A stretch of DNA of 64,000 nucleotides from Sphingomonas sp. QA11 (GCF_028473665.1 NZ_CP098774.1:4955501-5019500), one strand, 5' to 3'. Positions 27,281 to 36,126 are shown, numbered from the stretch's first letter. The notes: a model not told the origin generated them from the sequence alone. Numbers and translations: made by a program.

Positions 27281-28357
27281 TCACTTCATGAGGCCGAGGA
27301 CGAGCAGCATGATCGTGAAGGCAAGCAACGCGAAAACCACGAAGACCAGCAGCGCCAGCGTCCGCCACAGCGCGGATCGCTTGCGCAGCGAATAGGCGCC
27401 GCGCAGCTGCGCGAACATATGGACCGGCGGCGCGAGCATCGCGGTCATTGTGACCAGGCTGGTCGGTACGCCGATCGTCCAGGCGAGGGTGAGCGCCACG
27501 ACCAGCAGCGTCATGAAGGACAAGGAGTAAGTGACGAAGATCGCGTGGTCGTAGAGCTTGAAACCGCGCCGCCAGAGGAACAGCAACGCGACGAACGGCA
27601 CCGAGATGGGAATCAGCGCCCAGGAATATTTATAGGCGCTCGACTGGAGCTTGTAGAGCGCCAGGCCTGGATTGGCCTTGGCCTTCTCGATCCCATGCTC
27701 GATTGCTGGTCCGAGGCCGAGATTCGATTTGACGGACAGGGCCGGGATGTCCTCCTTGCCGAGGGCGATGTCCCGCCGAACCTGGGTGAGGGAATCCACC
27801 GTCGCCTGGGCCGCGATCAGCTTGCTGTCGGGAATATCGGTTTGCTTCTGTCTGGCCTGCGCCTTTTCCAGTTTTACCTTCGCTTTTGCCAGCCGGGCGT
27901 CGATCCGAGCGATCTGCTCCTGTCGACTGGCCGGCGTCAGGTTGATGGGGGTTTCGAAGTCGCCGTCGAAGGTGTGGATCGACGCGAACATCAGGAAGAC
28001 GGAAAACAGGAACAGGGCGAGCGGCGATACGAAGCGCGCGCGCTCGCCGGCGATATAGCGCCGGGTCAGCGTGCCGGGATGCAGCACGAGCATCGGCAGC
28101 GTGCGCCACACCTTGCCCTCGAAATGGAAGACGCCGTGAAGCAGGTCGTGTCCGATCGCGGCGAGCGAGCGATGGACATGCGCGGCCTGGCCGCAGGCAT
28201 GGCAATGATCGCCGATCAGCGCGGTGCCGCAATTCAGGCACAGTCCCCCGGCGCCATGCCCGGCCCCCGCGTGGCTGTCGCCAGCCCTGGGCTCGATCGC
28301 GCGCCCGATGAGCGCTCCCGTGGCGATGTCGCCGGCTGCTTCTATTCCCCCGTTCAT
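27281..28357 (-). CDS. DUF3667 domain-containing membrane protein
   Basis: A 358-residue protein. A zinc-ribbon-like C-x2-C...C-x2-C segment (LCLNCGTALIGDHCHACGQ, about 39-57) leads to the DUF3667 region AAIGHDLLHGVFHFEGKVWRTLPMLVLHPGTLTRRYIAGERARFVSPLALFLF. A coiled stretch (about 145-190) and four to five further hydrophobic helices follow. Function unknown; the family is common in sphingomonads and Bacteroidetes. It diverges from proA with about 80 bases between starts. Confidence 0.85.
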   Translation of the reverse strand: MNGGIEAAGDIATGALIGRAIEPRAGDSHAGAGHGAGGLCLNCGTALIGDHCHACGQAAHVHRSLAAIGHDLLHGVFHFEGKVWRTLPMLVLHPGTLTRRYIAGERARFVSPLALFLFSVFLMFASIHTFDGDFETPINLTPASRQEQIARIDARLAKAKVKLEKAQARQKQTDIPDSKLIAAQATVDSLTQVRRDIALGKEDIPALSVKSNLGLGPAIEHGIEKAKANPGLALYKLQSSAYKYSWALIPISVPFVALLFLWRRGFKLYDHAIFVTYSLSFMTLLVVALTLAWTIGVPTSLVTMTAMLAPPVHMFAQLRGAYSLRKRSALWRTLALLVFVVFALLAFTIMLLVLGLMK

Positions 28358-28436
28358 GGCGGGCGAATATCATCTTGTCGTAGCAAAAGGCGATAGCCCT
28401 TTGGCGTGGGTCGCCGGTCGTGGTAGCGAGCCCGGC

Positions 28437-29702
28437 ATGGCCGATGCCGAAACCGATTCCGCGGCGCTGATCGCCGATATGGGCCGCCGTGCCCGCGCCG
28501 CCGCGCGCGTGCTCGGCGGCCTGTCCAGCGCCGCGAAATGCCGTGCCCTCGAAGCAGCGGCCGACGCGATTCGCGAAGCTGCCCCGGCGATTGCCGCCGC
28601 CAACGCCGAGGATATGGCGCGGGCGGAGGCTGCGGGACTGTCGGCGGCGATGCTCGACCGGCTTCGGCTCGATGCCGGGCGGATCGAATCGATGGCGGCG
28701 GGCGTCGCGGCGGTCGCCGGCCTGCGCGATCCGGTGGGCCAGCTGATCGACGAGAGCCGCCGGCCGAACGGCATGGTGCTGCGCCGGGTGCGCGTGCCGA
28801 TCGGGGTGATCGGCATCATCTACGAAAGCCGCCCGAATGTGACGGCCGATGCCGCGGCCCTGTGCATCAAGTCGGGCAATGCCGTGATCCTGCGCGGCGG
28901 ATCGGAGGCGATCTGCAGCAACCGCGCGATCCATGCGGCCATGGTCGCCGGGCTCGAGCGTGAAGGCGTGCCGGGCGATTCGGCGCAACTGGTGCCGACT
29001 ACCGATCGCGCGGCGGTTGGTGCGATGCTCGGCGCCGAGGGCGCGATCGACCTGGTCGTGCCGCGCGGCGGCAAGAGCCTGGTCGCGCGTGTCCAGGCGG
29101 AGGCGCGCGTGCCGGTGCTCGCGCATCTCGACGGGATCAACCATGTCTATGTCGATGCCTCGGCCGATCCGGCGATGGCGCGGGCGATCACCGTCAACGC
29201 CAAGATGCGCCGTACCGGCGTGTGCGGCGCGATGGAGACGCTGCTGGTCGATCGCGGCTATCAGCATATTGCCGATCTGGTGAAGGCGCTCGGCGACACC
29301 GGCTGCGAGGTGCGCGGCGACGCCGCGATCCGCGCGCTGGTGCCCGGAACGGTTCCCGCCGATGAGGCTGACTGGGATACCGAATATCTCGAGGCGATCG
29401 CCTCGGTCGCGATGGTCGACGGGGTCGATGGCGCGATGGCGCATATCGCGGCACACGGATCGCACCATACCGACGCGGTCGTGGCTGAGGATGAGGGCGT
29501 GGCTGAGCGTTTCCTTGCCGGCGTCGACAGCGCGATCGTGCTGTGGAACGCCTCGACCCAGTTCGCCGATGGCGGCGAGTTCGGCCTTGGCGCCGAGATC
29601 GGCATCGCCACCGGGCGCCTGCATGCCCGTGGCCCGGTCGCGCTCGAAGGGCTGACGACGTACAAGTGGATCGTGCGCGGGACCGGGCAGACGCGGCCTT
29701 AA
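28437..29702 (+). CDS. proA: Gamma-glutamyl phosphate reductase
   Basis: A 421-residue ProA reducing L-glutamyl-5-phosphate to the semialdehyde in proline synthesis (NADPH). Motifs are RVPIGVIGIIYESRPNVTADAA, CIKSGNAVILRGGSEA and the catalytic Cys in RRTGVCGAMETLLVD. The start at 28437 gives the usual length; the open frame extends about 70 codons upstream across divergent DUF3667 and is rejected. proB is not adjacent downstream. In related genomes proA is normally followed by nadD, which here lies 1.75 kb away after an inserted reductase and a toxin-antitoxin pair. Confidence 0.96.
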   Translation: MADAETDSAALIADMGRRARAAARVLGGLSSAAKCRALEAAADAIREAAPAIAAANAEDMARAEAAGLSAAMLDRLRLDAGRIESMAAGVAAVAGLRDPVGQLIDESRRPNGMVLRRVRVPIGVIGIIYESRPNVTADAAALCIKSGNAVILRGGSEAICSNRAIHAAMVAGLEREGVPGDSAQLVPTTDRAAVGAMLGAEGAIDLVVPRGGKSLVARVQAEARVPVLAHLDGINHVYVDASADPAMARAITVNAKMRRTGVCGAMETLLVDRGYQHIADLVKALGDTGCEVRGDAAIRALVPGTVPADEADWDTEYLEAIASVAMVDGVDGAMAHIAAHGSHHTDAVVAEDEGVAERFLAGVDSAIVLWNASTQFADGGEFGLGAEIGIATGRLHARGPVALEGLTTYKWIVRGTGQTRP

Positions 29703-29836
29703 GGCCGCTCGCCCCTTCGTCCTTCCCGGGCCGGGGAAGAGATCGGGATTATTCCAACAAGCCCATTGTCGCGCTTCGGGCCGATACGCATATCCTCCGC
29801 GCCGACGGGAGTGGCATCGACGAAGGGATTCCCAGC

Positions 29837-30886
29837 ATGCGTTACAATCCGCTCGGCCGCACTGGCCTGTTCGTCTCGGAACTGTGCCTGGGCACCATGA
29901 CCTTCGGCGGCGAGGGCTTCTTCGCCTATATGGGCCGGGTGAGGCAGGACGGGGCCGACGCACTGCTCAAGGCTTCGGTCGATGCGGGCGTCAATTTCAT
30001 CGACACCGCCAATGTCTATTCGCAGGGCCTGTCGGAGGAGATCACCGGCCAGGCGATCCGAAATCTCGGCCTCCGCCGCGAGGATGTGATCCTCGCCACC
30101 AAGGTGATGGGGCCGATGGGGGAGGGCATCAACAGCCGCGGCGCGTCGCGCGGGCATATCATGGACCAGGTCAAGGCGAGCCTGGCCCGGCTCGGCACCG
30201 ACCATATCGATCTCTACCAGATCCACGGGTTCGACGCGGCGACCCCGATCGAGGAGACGGTGCGCGCGCTCGACGATCTCGTGCGGCAGGGGCATGTCCG
30301 TTATGTCGGCGTATCGAACTGGGCTGCGTGGCAGATTGCCAGGGCGCTGGGCATTTCGGAGCGGCTGAACGCAGCGAAATTCCAGAGCGTGCAATCCTAT
30401 TACACCATCGCCGGCCGCGACCTGGAACGCGAGCTGGTGCCGATGATGACGTCCGAAGGGCTTGGCCTGATGGTGTGGAGCCCGCTCGCCGGCGGCTATC
30501 TGTCGGGCAAATATCGCGGCGGCGATGCCGAAGGGCGGCGCGCCACGCGTGCCTTCCCGCCGGTCGATCGGGCGCGCGGCGATGCGGTGCTCGACGCGCT
30601 CGAGCCGATCGCGACGGCGCATGGCGTGTCGGTCGCTCAGGTCGCGATCGCCTGGCTGCTGCACCAGCCGCACGTCACCAGCGTGATCGTCGGCGCCAAG
30701 CGGCAGGACCAGCTCGACGACAATCTTGCCGCGACGAAGGTGGTGCTGAGCGCCGACGAGTTGGCGACGCTCGATACGGTGTCGAAACTGCCGCCGGAAT
30801 ATCCCGGCTGGATGCTCGACGTGCAGAGCAGCTATCGCGACGGCGCGCTGAAGCAGCCGCCGCGGGCAAAATCACCTGAAGGTTGA
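29837..30886 (+). CDS. Aldo/keto reductase
   Basis: A 349-residue NADPH-dependent AKR. The catalytic tetrad is visible: Asp and Tyr in FIDTANVYSQG, Lys in VILATKVMG, His in LYQIHGFDAATP. The cofactor region SVIVGAKRQDQLDDNL is at the C-terminus. Substrate unknown; the sequence resembles the YajO/YghZ-like broad-substrate group. It lies between proA and the RHH/ParE module, in the interval that is normally short between proA and nadD. Confidence 0.93.
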   Translation: MRYNPLGRTGLFVSELCLGTMTFGGEGFFAYMGRVRQDGADALLKASVDAGVNFIDTANVYSQGLSEEITGQAIRNLGLRREDVILATKVMGPMGEGINSRGASRGHIMDQVKASLARLGTDHIDLYQIHGFDAATPIEETVRALDDLVRQGHVRYVGVSNWAAWQIARALGISERLNAAKFQSVQSYYTIAGRDLERELVPMMTSEGLGLMVWSPLAGGYLSGKYRGGDAEGRRATRAFPPVDRARGDAVLDALEPIATAHGVSVAQVAIAWLLHQPHVTSVIVGAKRQDQLDDNLAATKVVLSADELATLDTVSKLPPEYPGWMLDVQSSYRDGALKQPPRAKSPEG

Positions 30887-30918
30887 TTCCCTGTAATCGA
30901 GTGTATACATTCGATACA
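30883..30918 (+). promoter_or_regulatory. Probable promoter/operator of the RHH-ParE module
   Basis: TTGATT (30883-30888) with TACATT (30906-30911) after 17 bases, or TATACA (30904-30909) after 15. An inverted repeat TGTAT (30902-30906) / ATACA (30914-30918) covers the -10 area and reaches the first base of the antitoxin start codon. There is no SD between. If the 17-base spacing is used, the transcript would begin at or next to the ATG. Confidence 0.45.
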
Positions 30919-31172
30919 TGAGCAAGACCGCCGTCATCACCGCGCGCCTCGATGAAGAAACGCTTCAATCCCTGGACGCCCTGGCCGAGAGCCAGGAACG
31001 GACTCGCGCCTGGCTCGTCGCCAAGGCGGTTAAGCGGTATGTCAAGGAAGAGACCGAGTTTCGCGCCTTCCTGAAGGAGGGAGAGGACGCGATCGATCGC
31101 GGCGACTATTTCACCCAGGAGCAAATGGAGGAATGGGTCCAGGCACGCGGCAGGACTGCTGACGCCGCATGA
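30918..31172 (+). CDS. Type II antitoxin, ribbon-helix-helix (CopG/ParD-like)
   Basis: An 84-residue protein with an N-terminal ribbon-helix-helix: TAVITARLDEETLQSLDALAESQERTRAWLVAKAVKRYVKEE. The acidic C-terminal half (EFRAFLKEGEDAIDRGDYFTQEQMEEWVQ) is typical of ParD-type antitoxins that bind the toxin. No SD is visible; the ATG may be leaderless. The stop overlaps the toxin start (ATGA at 31169-31172). Confidence 0.9.
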   Translation: MSKTAVITARLDEETLQSLDALAESQERTRAWLVAKAVKRYVKEETEFRAFLKEGEDAIDRGDYFTQEQMEEWVQARGRTADAA

Positions 31173-31459
31173 GGCAACTCCGGTGGTCGCGCGACGCGCG
31201 GTCCGACATGGCGGCGATCGACGACTATTATCGTCCGCGCAACGTGGAATTCGCGCAGCGCGTGCTCGCTCAGGCAGTTGCCGCGGGCCGAATGCTTCAA
31301 CAACACCCGCATGCTGGTCCGATGATCGATGACGACGGCATGCGGAAATGGCGCGTGGCACTAACGCCCTATATTCTGCTGTATCGCGATACAGGGACGA
31401 TCCTGCGTATCGTGCGCGTCATGCACGCCGCACAGGATTGGCAGAGCGATTTGCCATGA
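31169..31459 (+). CDS. Type II toxin, RelE/ParE family
   Basis: A 96-residue protein: RQLRWSRDARSDMAAIDDYYRPRNVEFAQRVLAQAVAAGRMLQQHPHAGPMI, then KWRVALTPYILLYRDTGTILRIVRVMHAAQDW, matching ParE/RelE toxins. ParE members poison DNA gyrase and RelE members cut mRNA on the ribosome; the DMAAI..YY and terminal HAAQDW pattern favours the ParE side, not proven. Its stop overlaps the nadD start (ATGA at 31456-31459), so nadD is translationally coupled to the toxin. Confidence 0.9.
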   Translation: MRQLRWSRDARSDMAAIDDYYRPRNVEFAQRVLAQAVAAGRMLQQHPHAGPMIDDDGMRKWRVALTPYILLYRDTGTILRIVRVMHAAQDWQSDLP

Positions 31460-32073
31460 CCCGCATCGGCATCCTCGGCGGCTCGTTCAACCCGGCGCAT
31501 AGCGGCCACCGCGCGATCAGCCTCGCCGCGATCCGCGCGCTTGGGCTCGATGAAGTGTGGTGGCTGGTCTCGCCGGGCAACCCGCTCAAGGAGAAATCGG
31601 GCGACATGGCGCCGTTCGCGATCCGCTTCGCCTCGGCGCGGCGCATGGCCCGCCATGCCCCGATCCGGCCCAGCGCGATCGAGCTCGACCTGCACACCCG
31701 CTACACCGTCGACACGGTCCGCGCGCTCACCCGGCGCTACCCGAAAACGCGCTTCATCTGGCTGATGGGATCGGACAATCTCGCCCAGTTCGACCAGTGG
31801 CGCGACTGGCGCGGCATAGCGCGCGAGGTTCCGATTGCGGTCGTCGCCCGTCCGGGCTATGATGGCGTCGCCCACGCGGCCCCCGCGATGGGTTGGTTGC
31901 GGCGCTTCATCCGGCCCGTGGACCAGGCAAAGAGCTGGACGAAGTGGAGATTGCCGGCACTCGTGCTGTTGCGCTTCCGCCCCGACCCGACTTCCGCGAC
32001 CCGGCTTCGTATGGCCGATCCCGCCTGGCAGCGCCGTTTTGCGCGGCCGGTGCCACCCACACCCTCAACATAG
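31456..32073 (+). CDS. nadD: Nicotinate-nucleotide adenylyltransferase
   Basis: A 205-residue NadD making deamido-NAD from nicotinate mononucleotide and ATP. Motifs are GILGGSFNPAHSGHRAIS (GSFxPxHxGH), WWLVSPGNPLK and FIWLMGSDNLAQFDQW. The ATG at 31456 overlaps the toxin stop. First gene of the conserved nadD-rsfS-rlmH-envC-ctpA run; essential in most bacteria. No separate promoter can be placed between toxin and nadD, so basal expression may depend on the toxin-antitoxin promoter or on read-through from the reductase/proA. Confidence 0.96.
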   Translation: MTRIGILGGSFNPAHSGHRAISLAAIRALGLDEVWWLVSPGNPLKEKSGDMAPFAIRFASARRMARHAPIRPSAIELDLHTRYTVDTVRALTRRYPKTRFIWLMGSDNLAQFDQWRDWRGIAREVPIAVVARPGYDGVAHAAPAMGWLRRFIRPVDQAKSWTKWRLPALVLLRFRPDPTSATRLRMADPAWQRRFARPVPPTPST

Positions 32074-32081
32074 GAATCGTC

Positions 32082-32498
32082 TTGGCCTCATCTTCCCCTG
32101 CGTATCGTGCGTCCGAACCCGATGAGGTGGAGGCGCTGCACAAGCTCGTCCTGGCGTCGCTCGACGACGATCAGGCCGTCGACACCATCTCCATCCCGCT
32201 GGCGGGCAAAAGCAGCATCGCCGATCACATGGTGATCGCGAGCGGCCGCTCGACGCGCCAGGTCGCCTCGATGGCATCGAAGCTCGCCGAGAAGATCAAG
32301 GGCGAGCTGGGCCGGAGCACGCGGATCGAGGGCCTGCCCACCGCCGACTGGGTGCTGATCGATGCGGGCGACGTGATCGTCCACCTGTTCCGCCCGGAAG
32401 TGCGCAGCTTCTACAATCTCGAGCGGATGTGGGCGTTCGGCGACGCGCCGCCCCCTGGCCCGGATTCGTCTCCGGCAGCGCTGACGCCCGACGCGTAA
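32082..32498 (+). CDS. rsfS: Ribosome silencing factor RsfS
   Basis: A protein of about 138 residues (RsfS/RsfA, DUF143) that binds L14 and blocks subunit joining in stationary phase. Visible signature: ALHKLVLASLDDDQAVDTISIPLAGKSSIADHMVIASGRSTRQVASMASKL, then DWVLIDAGDVIVHLFRPEVRSFYNLERMW. The start is taken as TTG 32082 because AGGA lies six bases upstream within the end of nadD; no ATG fits. Usual partner downstream of nadD. Confidence 0.94.
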   Translation: MASSSPAYRASEPDEVEALHKLVLASLDDDQAVDTISIPLAGKSSIADHMVIASGRSTRQVASMASKLAEKIKGELGRSTRIEGLPTADWVLIDAGDVIVHLFRPEVRSFYNLERMWAFGDAPPPGPDSSPAALTPDA

Positions 32499-32504
32499 GC
32501 CGCG

Positions 32505-32927
32505 TTGCTGCTCCATATCGTCGCGCGCGGCCGGATCGGGCGCGGGCCCGAGGCCGAGCTGGTCGATCGCTATGTGAAGCGCCTGGCCTGGCCGGTGAAG
32601 CTGACTGAACTGCCCGATACCGGCGGCAGGATGCCGGCGGTCGAGCCCGGCACCCGAATCGTCATGCTTGACGAGACAGGTGAAGTGCTGCCCTCGCGCG
32701 GCTTCGCTGAGCGGCTGGAGAAATGGCGCGACGGCGGCGTGCGCGAGGCGCGTTTCCTGATCGGCGCGGCCGACGGGTTCGACGATGCGCAGCGGGCCGG
32801 TGCCGATCTCCTCCTGTCCTTCGGCCGCGCGACCTGGCCGCATCTGCTCGCCCGCGCGATGCTCGCCGAGCAATTGTGGCGGGCGACCAGCATCCTTGCC
32901 AACCACCCCTATCACCGCGAAGGGTGA
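32505..32927 (+). CDS. rlmH: 23S rRNA (pseudouridine1915-N3)-methyltransferase RlmH
   Basis: A 140-residue SPOUT methyltransferase for 23S rRNA helix 69. It has the N-terminus LLHIVARGRIGRGPEAELVDRYVKRL, the SAM knot FLIGAADGFDDAQRAGADLLLSFGRATWPHLLARAMLAEQLWRA and the conserved NHPYHRE end. Starts with TTG at 32505, six bases after rsfS. Conserved operon position. Confidence 0.96.
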   Translation: MLLHIVARGRIGRGPEAELVDRYVKRLAWPVKLTELPDTGGRMPAVEPGTRIVMLDETGEVLPSRGFAERLEKWRDGGVREARFLIGAADGFDDAQRAGADLLLSFGRATWPHLLARAMLAEQLWRATSILANHPYHREG

Positions 32928-32931
32928 GCGC

Positions 32932-34149
32932 ATGCGTGCCGCCTGGACAGCATCGATCGCTGCCGCCGCCCTGGCCGGCATCGGCATCGCGTCCTCGCCG
33001 GCCCAGACAACACCAGCGCCAACCACGGCATCACCTGCCGACGAGCAGCGCCAGCGCCTGATCGAGGCCAAGGCGCAGTCAGCCGCCGCCGCCGCGCGAT
33101 CGGCGCAGCTTGAACAGGCAGCGGCGCGGGAACGGAACGAGGCGGTCCAGGCACGCGCGCAGGAGGCGGCCGTCGCCGCGCGAATCCAGCAGGCGGAGGC
33201 CGATATCGCGGCGGGCCAGGCCCGGATCGCGATCATCAACCGCCTGCTCGCTGCCCAGCGGGCGCGCCTCGCCGCCTGGCAGGGGCCGGTCACGCGGCTG
33301 ATGGCGGCGCTCCAGTCGCTCGCGCGGCGGCCAGCGCTGATCAGCATCGTCCAGCCCGGGTCGGTCGGTGATATCGTCCATGTCCGCGCCGTTCTCGCCA
33401 GCACCTTGCCGGTGGTTCGGGCGCGTACCGCCGATGTCCGCGCCGATCTCGCCCGTACCCGCCAGCTCCAGGCGAGCGCGGCGCTGGCGACCCGGACCCT
33501 GGCCGACAGCCGAATGCGGCTCGAGGAGCAGCGCCTCGCCCTGACCCGGCTCGAAGCGGAGCACCGGCTTCGCTCGCGCGCGCTCGGGCGCGACGCGCTG
33601 TTCGAATCGGATCGTGCCATCGCGCTTGGCGAGCGCGCCCGCGACATCGTCGACCTGATGGACCGGCTCGGCAGCCAGGCGACGACGCGCGAGGAGCTCC
33701 AGTCGCTGCCTGGCCCGCTGCCTCGTCCGCCGCGCCCGGGCGAAGTCCCGTCGCCGGTCGAAACATTGTCCTGGTCGGCCGGCGTGCCGCCCTACCGCCT
33801 TCCCGTTATGGGACGGGTGGTGACCGGGCTGGGCGAGCTTTCCGATGCTGGCGTGCGCGCGCGCGGGCTGACGATCGCCAGCGCGGCGCAAGCCGCGGTG
33901 ATCGCACCGGCGGCGGGGCGGATCGCCTATGCCGGCCCGTTCCGCGGCTATGGGACGATCGTCATCATCGATCATGGCGGTGGCTGGACCTCGCTGATAG
34001 CCGGGCTCGGCGCCGTCTCGGCGAAGGTCGGGCAGATCGTGGCGCAGGGCTCTCCCGTCGGGCGCGCAGGGACGGGCGATGAACCCCGCATCACCGTCGA
34101 GTTGCGCCGCCGCGACCGGCCGATCGACATGACGCCGCTGCTGGGATGA
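32932..34149 (+). CDS. EnvC-like murein hydrolase activator (degenerate M23/LytM)
   Basis: A 405-residue protein: signal peptide (about 1-24), long coiled coil (about 40-250; DEQRQRLIEAKAQSAAAAARSAQLEQAAARE onward) and a C-terminal LytM domain (AAGRIAYAGPFRGYGTIVIIDHGGGWTSLIAGL). Of the metal residues only the HGGG His is seen. The first HxxxD region reads RARGLTIAS and the last HLHFE region reads PRITVELRR. It should therefore be non-enzymatic and activate amidases at the septum, as EnvC does. The ATG 32932 follows GGGTGAG; five bases after rlmH. Confidence 0.9.
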   Translation: MRAAWTASIAAAALAGIGIASSPAQTTPAPTTASPADEQRQRLIEAKAQSAAAAARSAQLEQAAARERNEAVQARAQEAAVAARIQQAEADIAAGQARIAIINRLLAAQRARLAAWQGPVTRLMAALQSLARRPALISIVQPGSVGDIVHVRAVLASTLPVVRARTADVRADLARTRQLQASAALATRTLADSRMRLEEQRLALTRLEAEHRLRSRALGRDALFESDRAIALGERARDIVDLMDRLGSQATTREELQSLPGPLPRPPRPGEVPSPVETLSWSAGVPPYRLPVMGRVVTGLGELSDAGVRARGLTIASAAQAAVIAPAAGRIAYAGPFRGYGTIVIIDHGGGWTSLIAGLGAVSAKVGQIVAQGSPVGRAGTGDEPRITVELRRRDRPIDMTPLLG

Positions 34150-34274
34150 TGTTTTTCAGCTCCCCTGAAGCGTGGAGAGCGGAAGGAGTCACCCCCTGTT
34201 CAGCCGCGCTACGCTTTCATCCGCGGCATTTGATCGCTACGATGCCCGCAAACCGGTTTCCTGGGTAAAAGCTT

Positions 34275-35615
34275 ATGTCACGTGCACTTCTTCAGGCGAC
34301 CGCGATCGCCGCGGTCCTCGCGATCATTCCCGTCGGCACCAGTGCGATGGCGGCGGTCGACAGCAGCACCTATCGCGAGATCGACCAGTTCATGGACGTC
34401 TTCAACCGGGTGAAGGTCGACTATGTCGACAAGGTCGACGACAAGACGCTGATCAAGGGCGCCATCACGGGCATGCTCGCCGCGCTCGATCCGCACAGCG
34501 CCTATGAGACCGGGCTCGACTACGACAATCTGCGTATCCAGACGCTGGGCAGCTATGGCGGCCTCGGCCTGACGGTCACCATGGAGGACGGGGCGGTCAA
34601 GGTGATCTCGCCGCAGGAGGACACGCCGGGCTGGCGCGCCGGGGTCAAGCCGGGCGACTATATCACGCATATCAACGGCAAGCTGATCTATGGCGAGACG
34701 CTCGACGAAGCGATCACCGAGATGCGCGGCCCCCCCGGCAGCAAGATCGCGCTGACCCTGATCCGCCCCGGTCGCGACAAGCCGATCGAGGTGTCGATGG
34801 TTCGCGAGAAGATCGTGCAGAAGCCGGTGAAGTGGGAAGTGAAGAACGGCATCGGCATCATCAACATCAATACCTTTTCGGAGAATACCGGCGAGGCGAC
34901 CAAGGCGGCCATCCTTGGTGTCGAGAAGTCGCTGGGCCATGCGCCGCTCGGCTATATCGTCGACCTTCGCAACAATGGCGGCGGCTTGCGCGACGAGGCG
35001 GTGAAGGTCGCCGACAATTTCCTGAACTATGGCGAGATCGTTTCGGAACGCGGCCGCGAGAAGAGCGATATCCAGCGTTTCTACGCGCATAACGGCGATC
35101 TCGCGCGCGGCCTGCCGGTGATCGTGCTGACCAATGCCGGCACCGCCTCGGCGTCGGAGATCGTCGCGGGCGCGCTGCAGGACCACCACCGCGCGCTGGT
35201 CATGGGCGAACGCTCGTTCGGCAAGGGATCGGTGCAGACCGTGCTCGATCTCGGCAACAATACCGCGCTGCGCCTGACCACCTCGCGCTACTACACGCCC
35301 TCGGGCCGGTCGGTGCAGGAAGGCGGGATCGAGCCCGACATCAAGGTGCCGCAGATCACCGATCCGGACTATAAGGCGCGGCCGGTGTTCCGCGAGGCCG
35401 ACCTGCGCCGCCACCTGATCAACGAGGTGAAGGCCGACAATTCAGTGCTTGAGGAAGATACCAAGACCGATCCGCGCTTCGCCGCGACGCCCGAGCAGCT
35501 CAAGGCGAAGGGAATCGAGGATTTCCAGCTCGACTATGCGCTGAAGACGCTCGGTCGGCTCGCCTCCACGCCGCAGCCCCAGGTGGCGAGCGTGACGCCG
35601 GTTACGAAGCACTGA
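34275..35615 (+). CDS. ctpA: S41 family carboxyl-terminal processing protease
   Basis: A 446-residue CtpA/Prc-type protease. Signal peptide is 1-27, PDZ about 85-165 (GGLGLTVTMEDGAVKVISPQEDTPGWRAGVKPGDYI), and the catalytic domain has TNAGTASASEI with Ser292 and GERSFGKGSVQT with Lys317. It processes or degrades periplasmic proteins from the C-terminus, for example murein hydrolases, which fits its place after the EnvC-like gene. The 125-base gap before it holds no recognisable element. Confidence 0.96.
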   Translation: MSRALLQATAIAAVLAIIPVGTSAMAAVDSSTYREIDQFMDVFNRVKVDYVDKVDDKTLIKGAITGMLAALDPHSAYETGLDYDNLRIQTLGSYGGLGLTVTMEDGAVKVISPQEDTPGWRAGVKPGDYITHINGKLIYGETLDEAITEMRGPPGSKIALTLIRPGRDKPIEVSMVREKIVQKPVKWEVKNGIGIININTFSENTGEATKAAILGVEKSLGHAPLGYIVDLRNNGGGLRDEAVKVADNFLNYGEIVSERGREKSDIQRFYAHNGDLARGLPVIVLTNAGTASASEIVAGALQDHHRALVMGERSFGKGSVQTVLDLGNNTALRLTTSRYYTPSGRSVQEGGIEPDIKVPQITDPDYKARPVFREADLRRHLINEVKADNSVLEEDTKTDPRFAATPEQLKAKGIEDFQLDYALKTLGRLASTPQPQVASVTPVTKH

Positions 35616-35622
35616 TCGCGCG

Positions 35623-36126
35623 ATGACCAGGGACCGCTTCGTCGCCGCACGCTGGATCGCGCTGCTCCTGCCCGCCGCCCTGATGGCGGGTGCGCTTGGA
35701 TCGCAATTTATCGGCGGGCTGTTCCCGTGCGAGATGTGCCACTGGCAGCGCTGGCCGCACTATACCGCGATCGTGCTGGCCGCCGCGGCGTTCGTCGTCC
35801 CCGGTGCCCTGGCCAGGCGCGCGCTGGTCGCGGCGGCGGCGATCGCGATCCTCGTCAGCGGCGGGATCGGCGTGTTCCATGCCGGGGTCGAATATCACTG
35901 GTGGCAGGGCATCACCGCCTGCAGCACGACGATGCAGGGCAGCGGCGGCTCGGTCGCGGACATGCTGAAGCGGATCATGGATGCGCCGGTCGTGCGGTGC
36001 GACGTGGCGCAATGGTCGCTGTTCGGCATCTCGCTCGCCGGCTTCAACGCGATCCTGTCGCTGACCGGCGGGTTTGCCGTGCTCTGGCTGCTTCGCCGCC
36101 GCACCGTCTCGGCCTTCGCCAGGTGA
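35623..36126 (+). CDS. dsbB: Disulfide bond formation protein B
   Basis: A 167-residue four-helix membrane protein. The first redox pair is in FPCEMCHWQRWPHY; the second pair is ACSTTM and VRCDVAQWSLFGISLAGFNAI. It passes electrons from periplasmic DsbA to ubiquinone. It starts seven bases after ctpA and overlaps coq7 by GTGA, so a quinone-reducing protein is coupled to a quinone-synthesis gene. Confidence 0.93.
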   Translation: MTRDRFVAARWIALLLPAALMAGALGSQFIGGLFPCEMCHWQRWPHYTAIVLAAAAFVVPGALARRALVAAAAIAILVSGGIGVFHAGVEYHWWQGITACSTTMQGSGGSVADMLKRIMDAPVVRCDVAQWSLFGISLAGFNAILSLTGGFAVLWLLRRRTVSAFAR

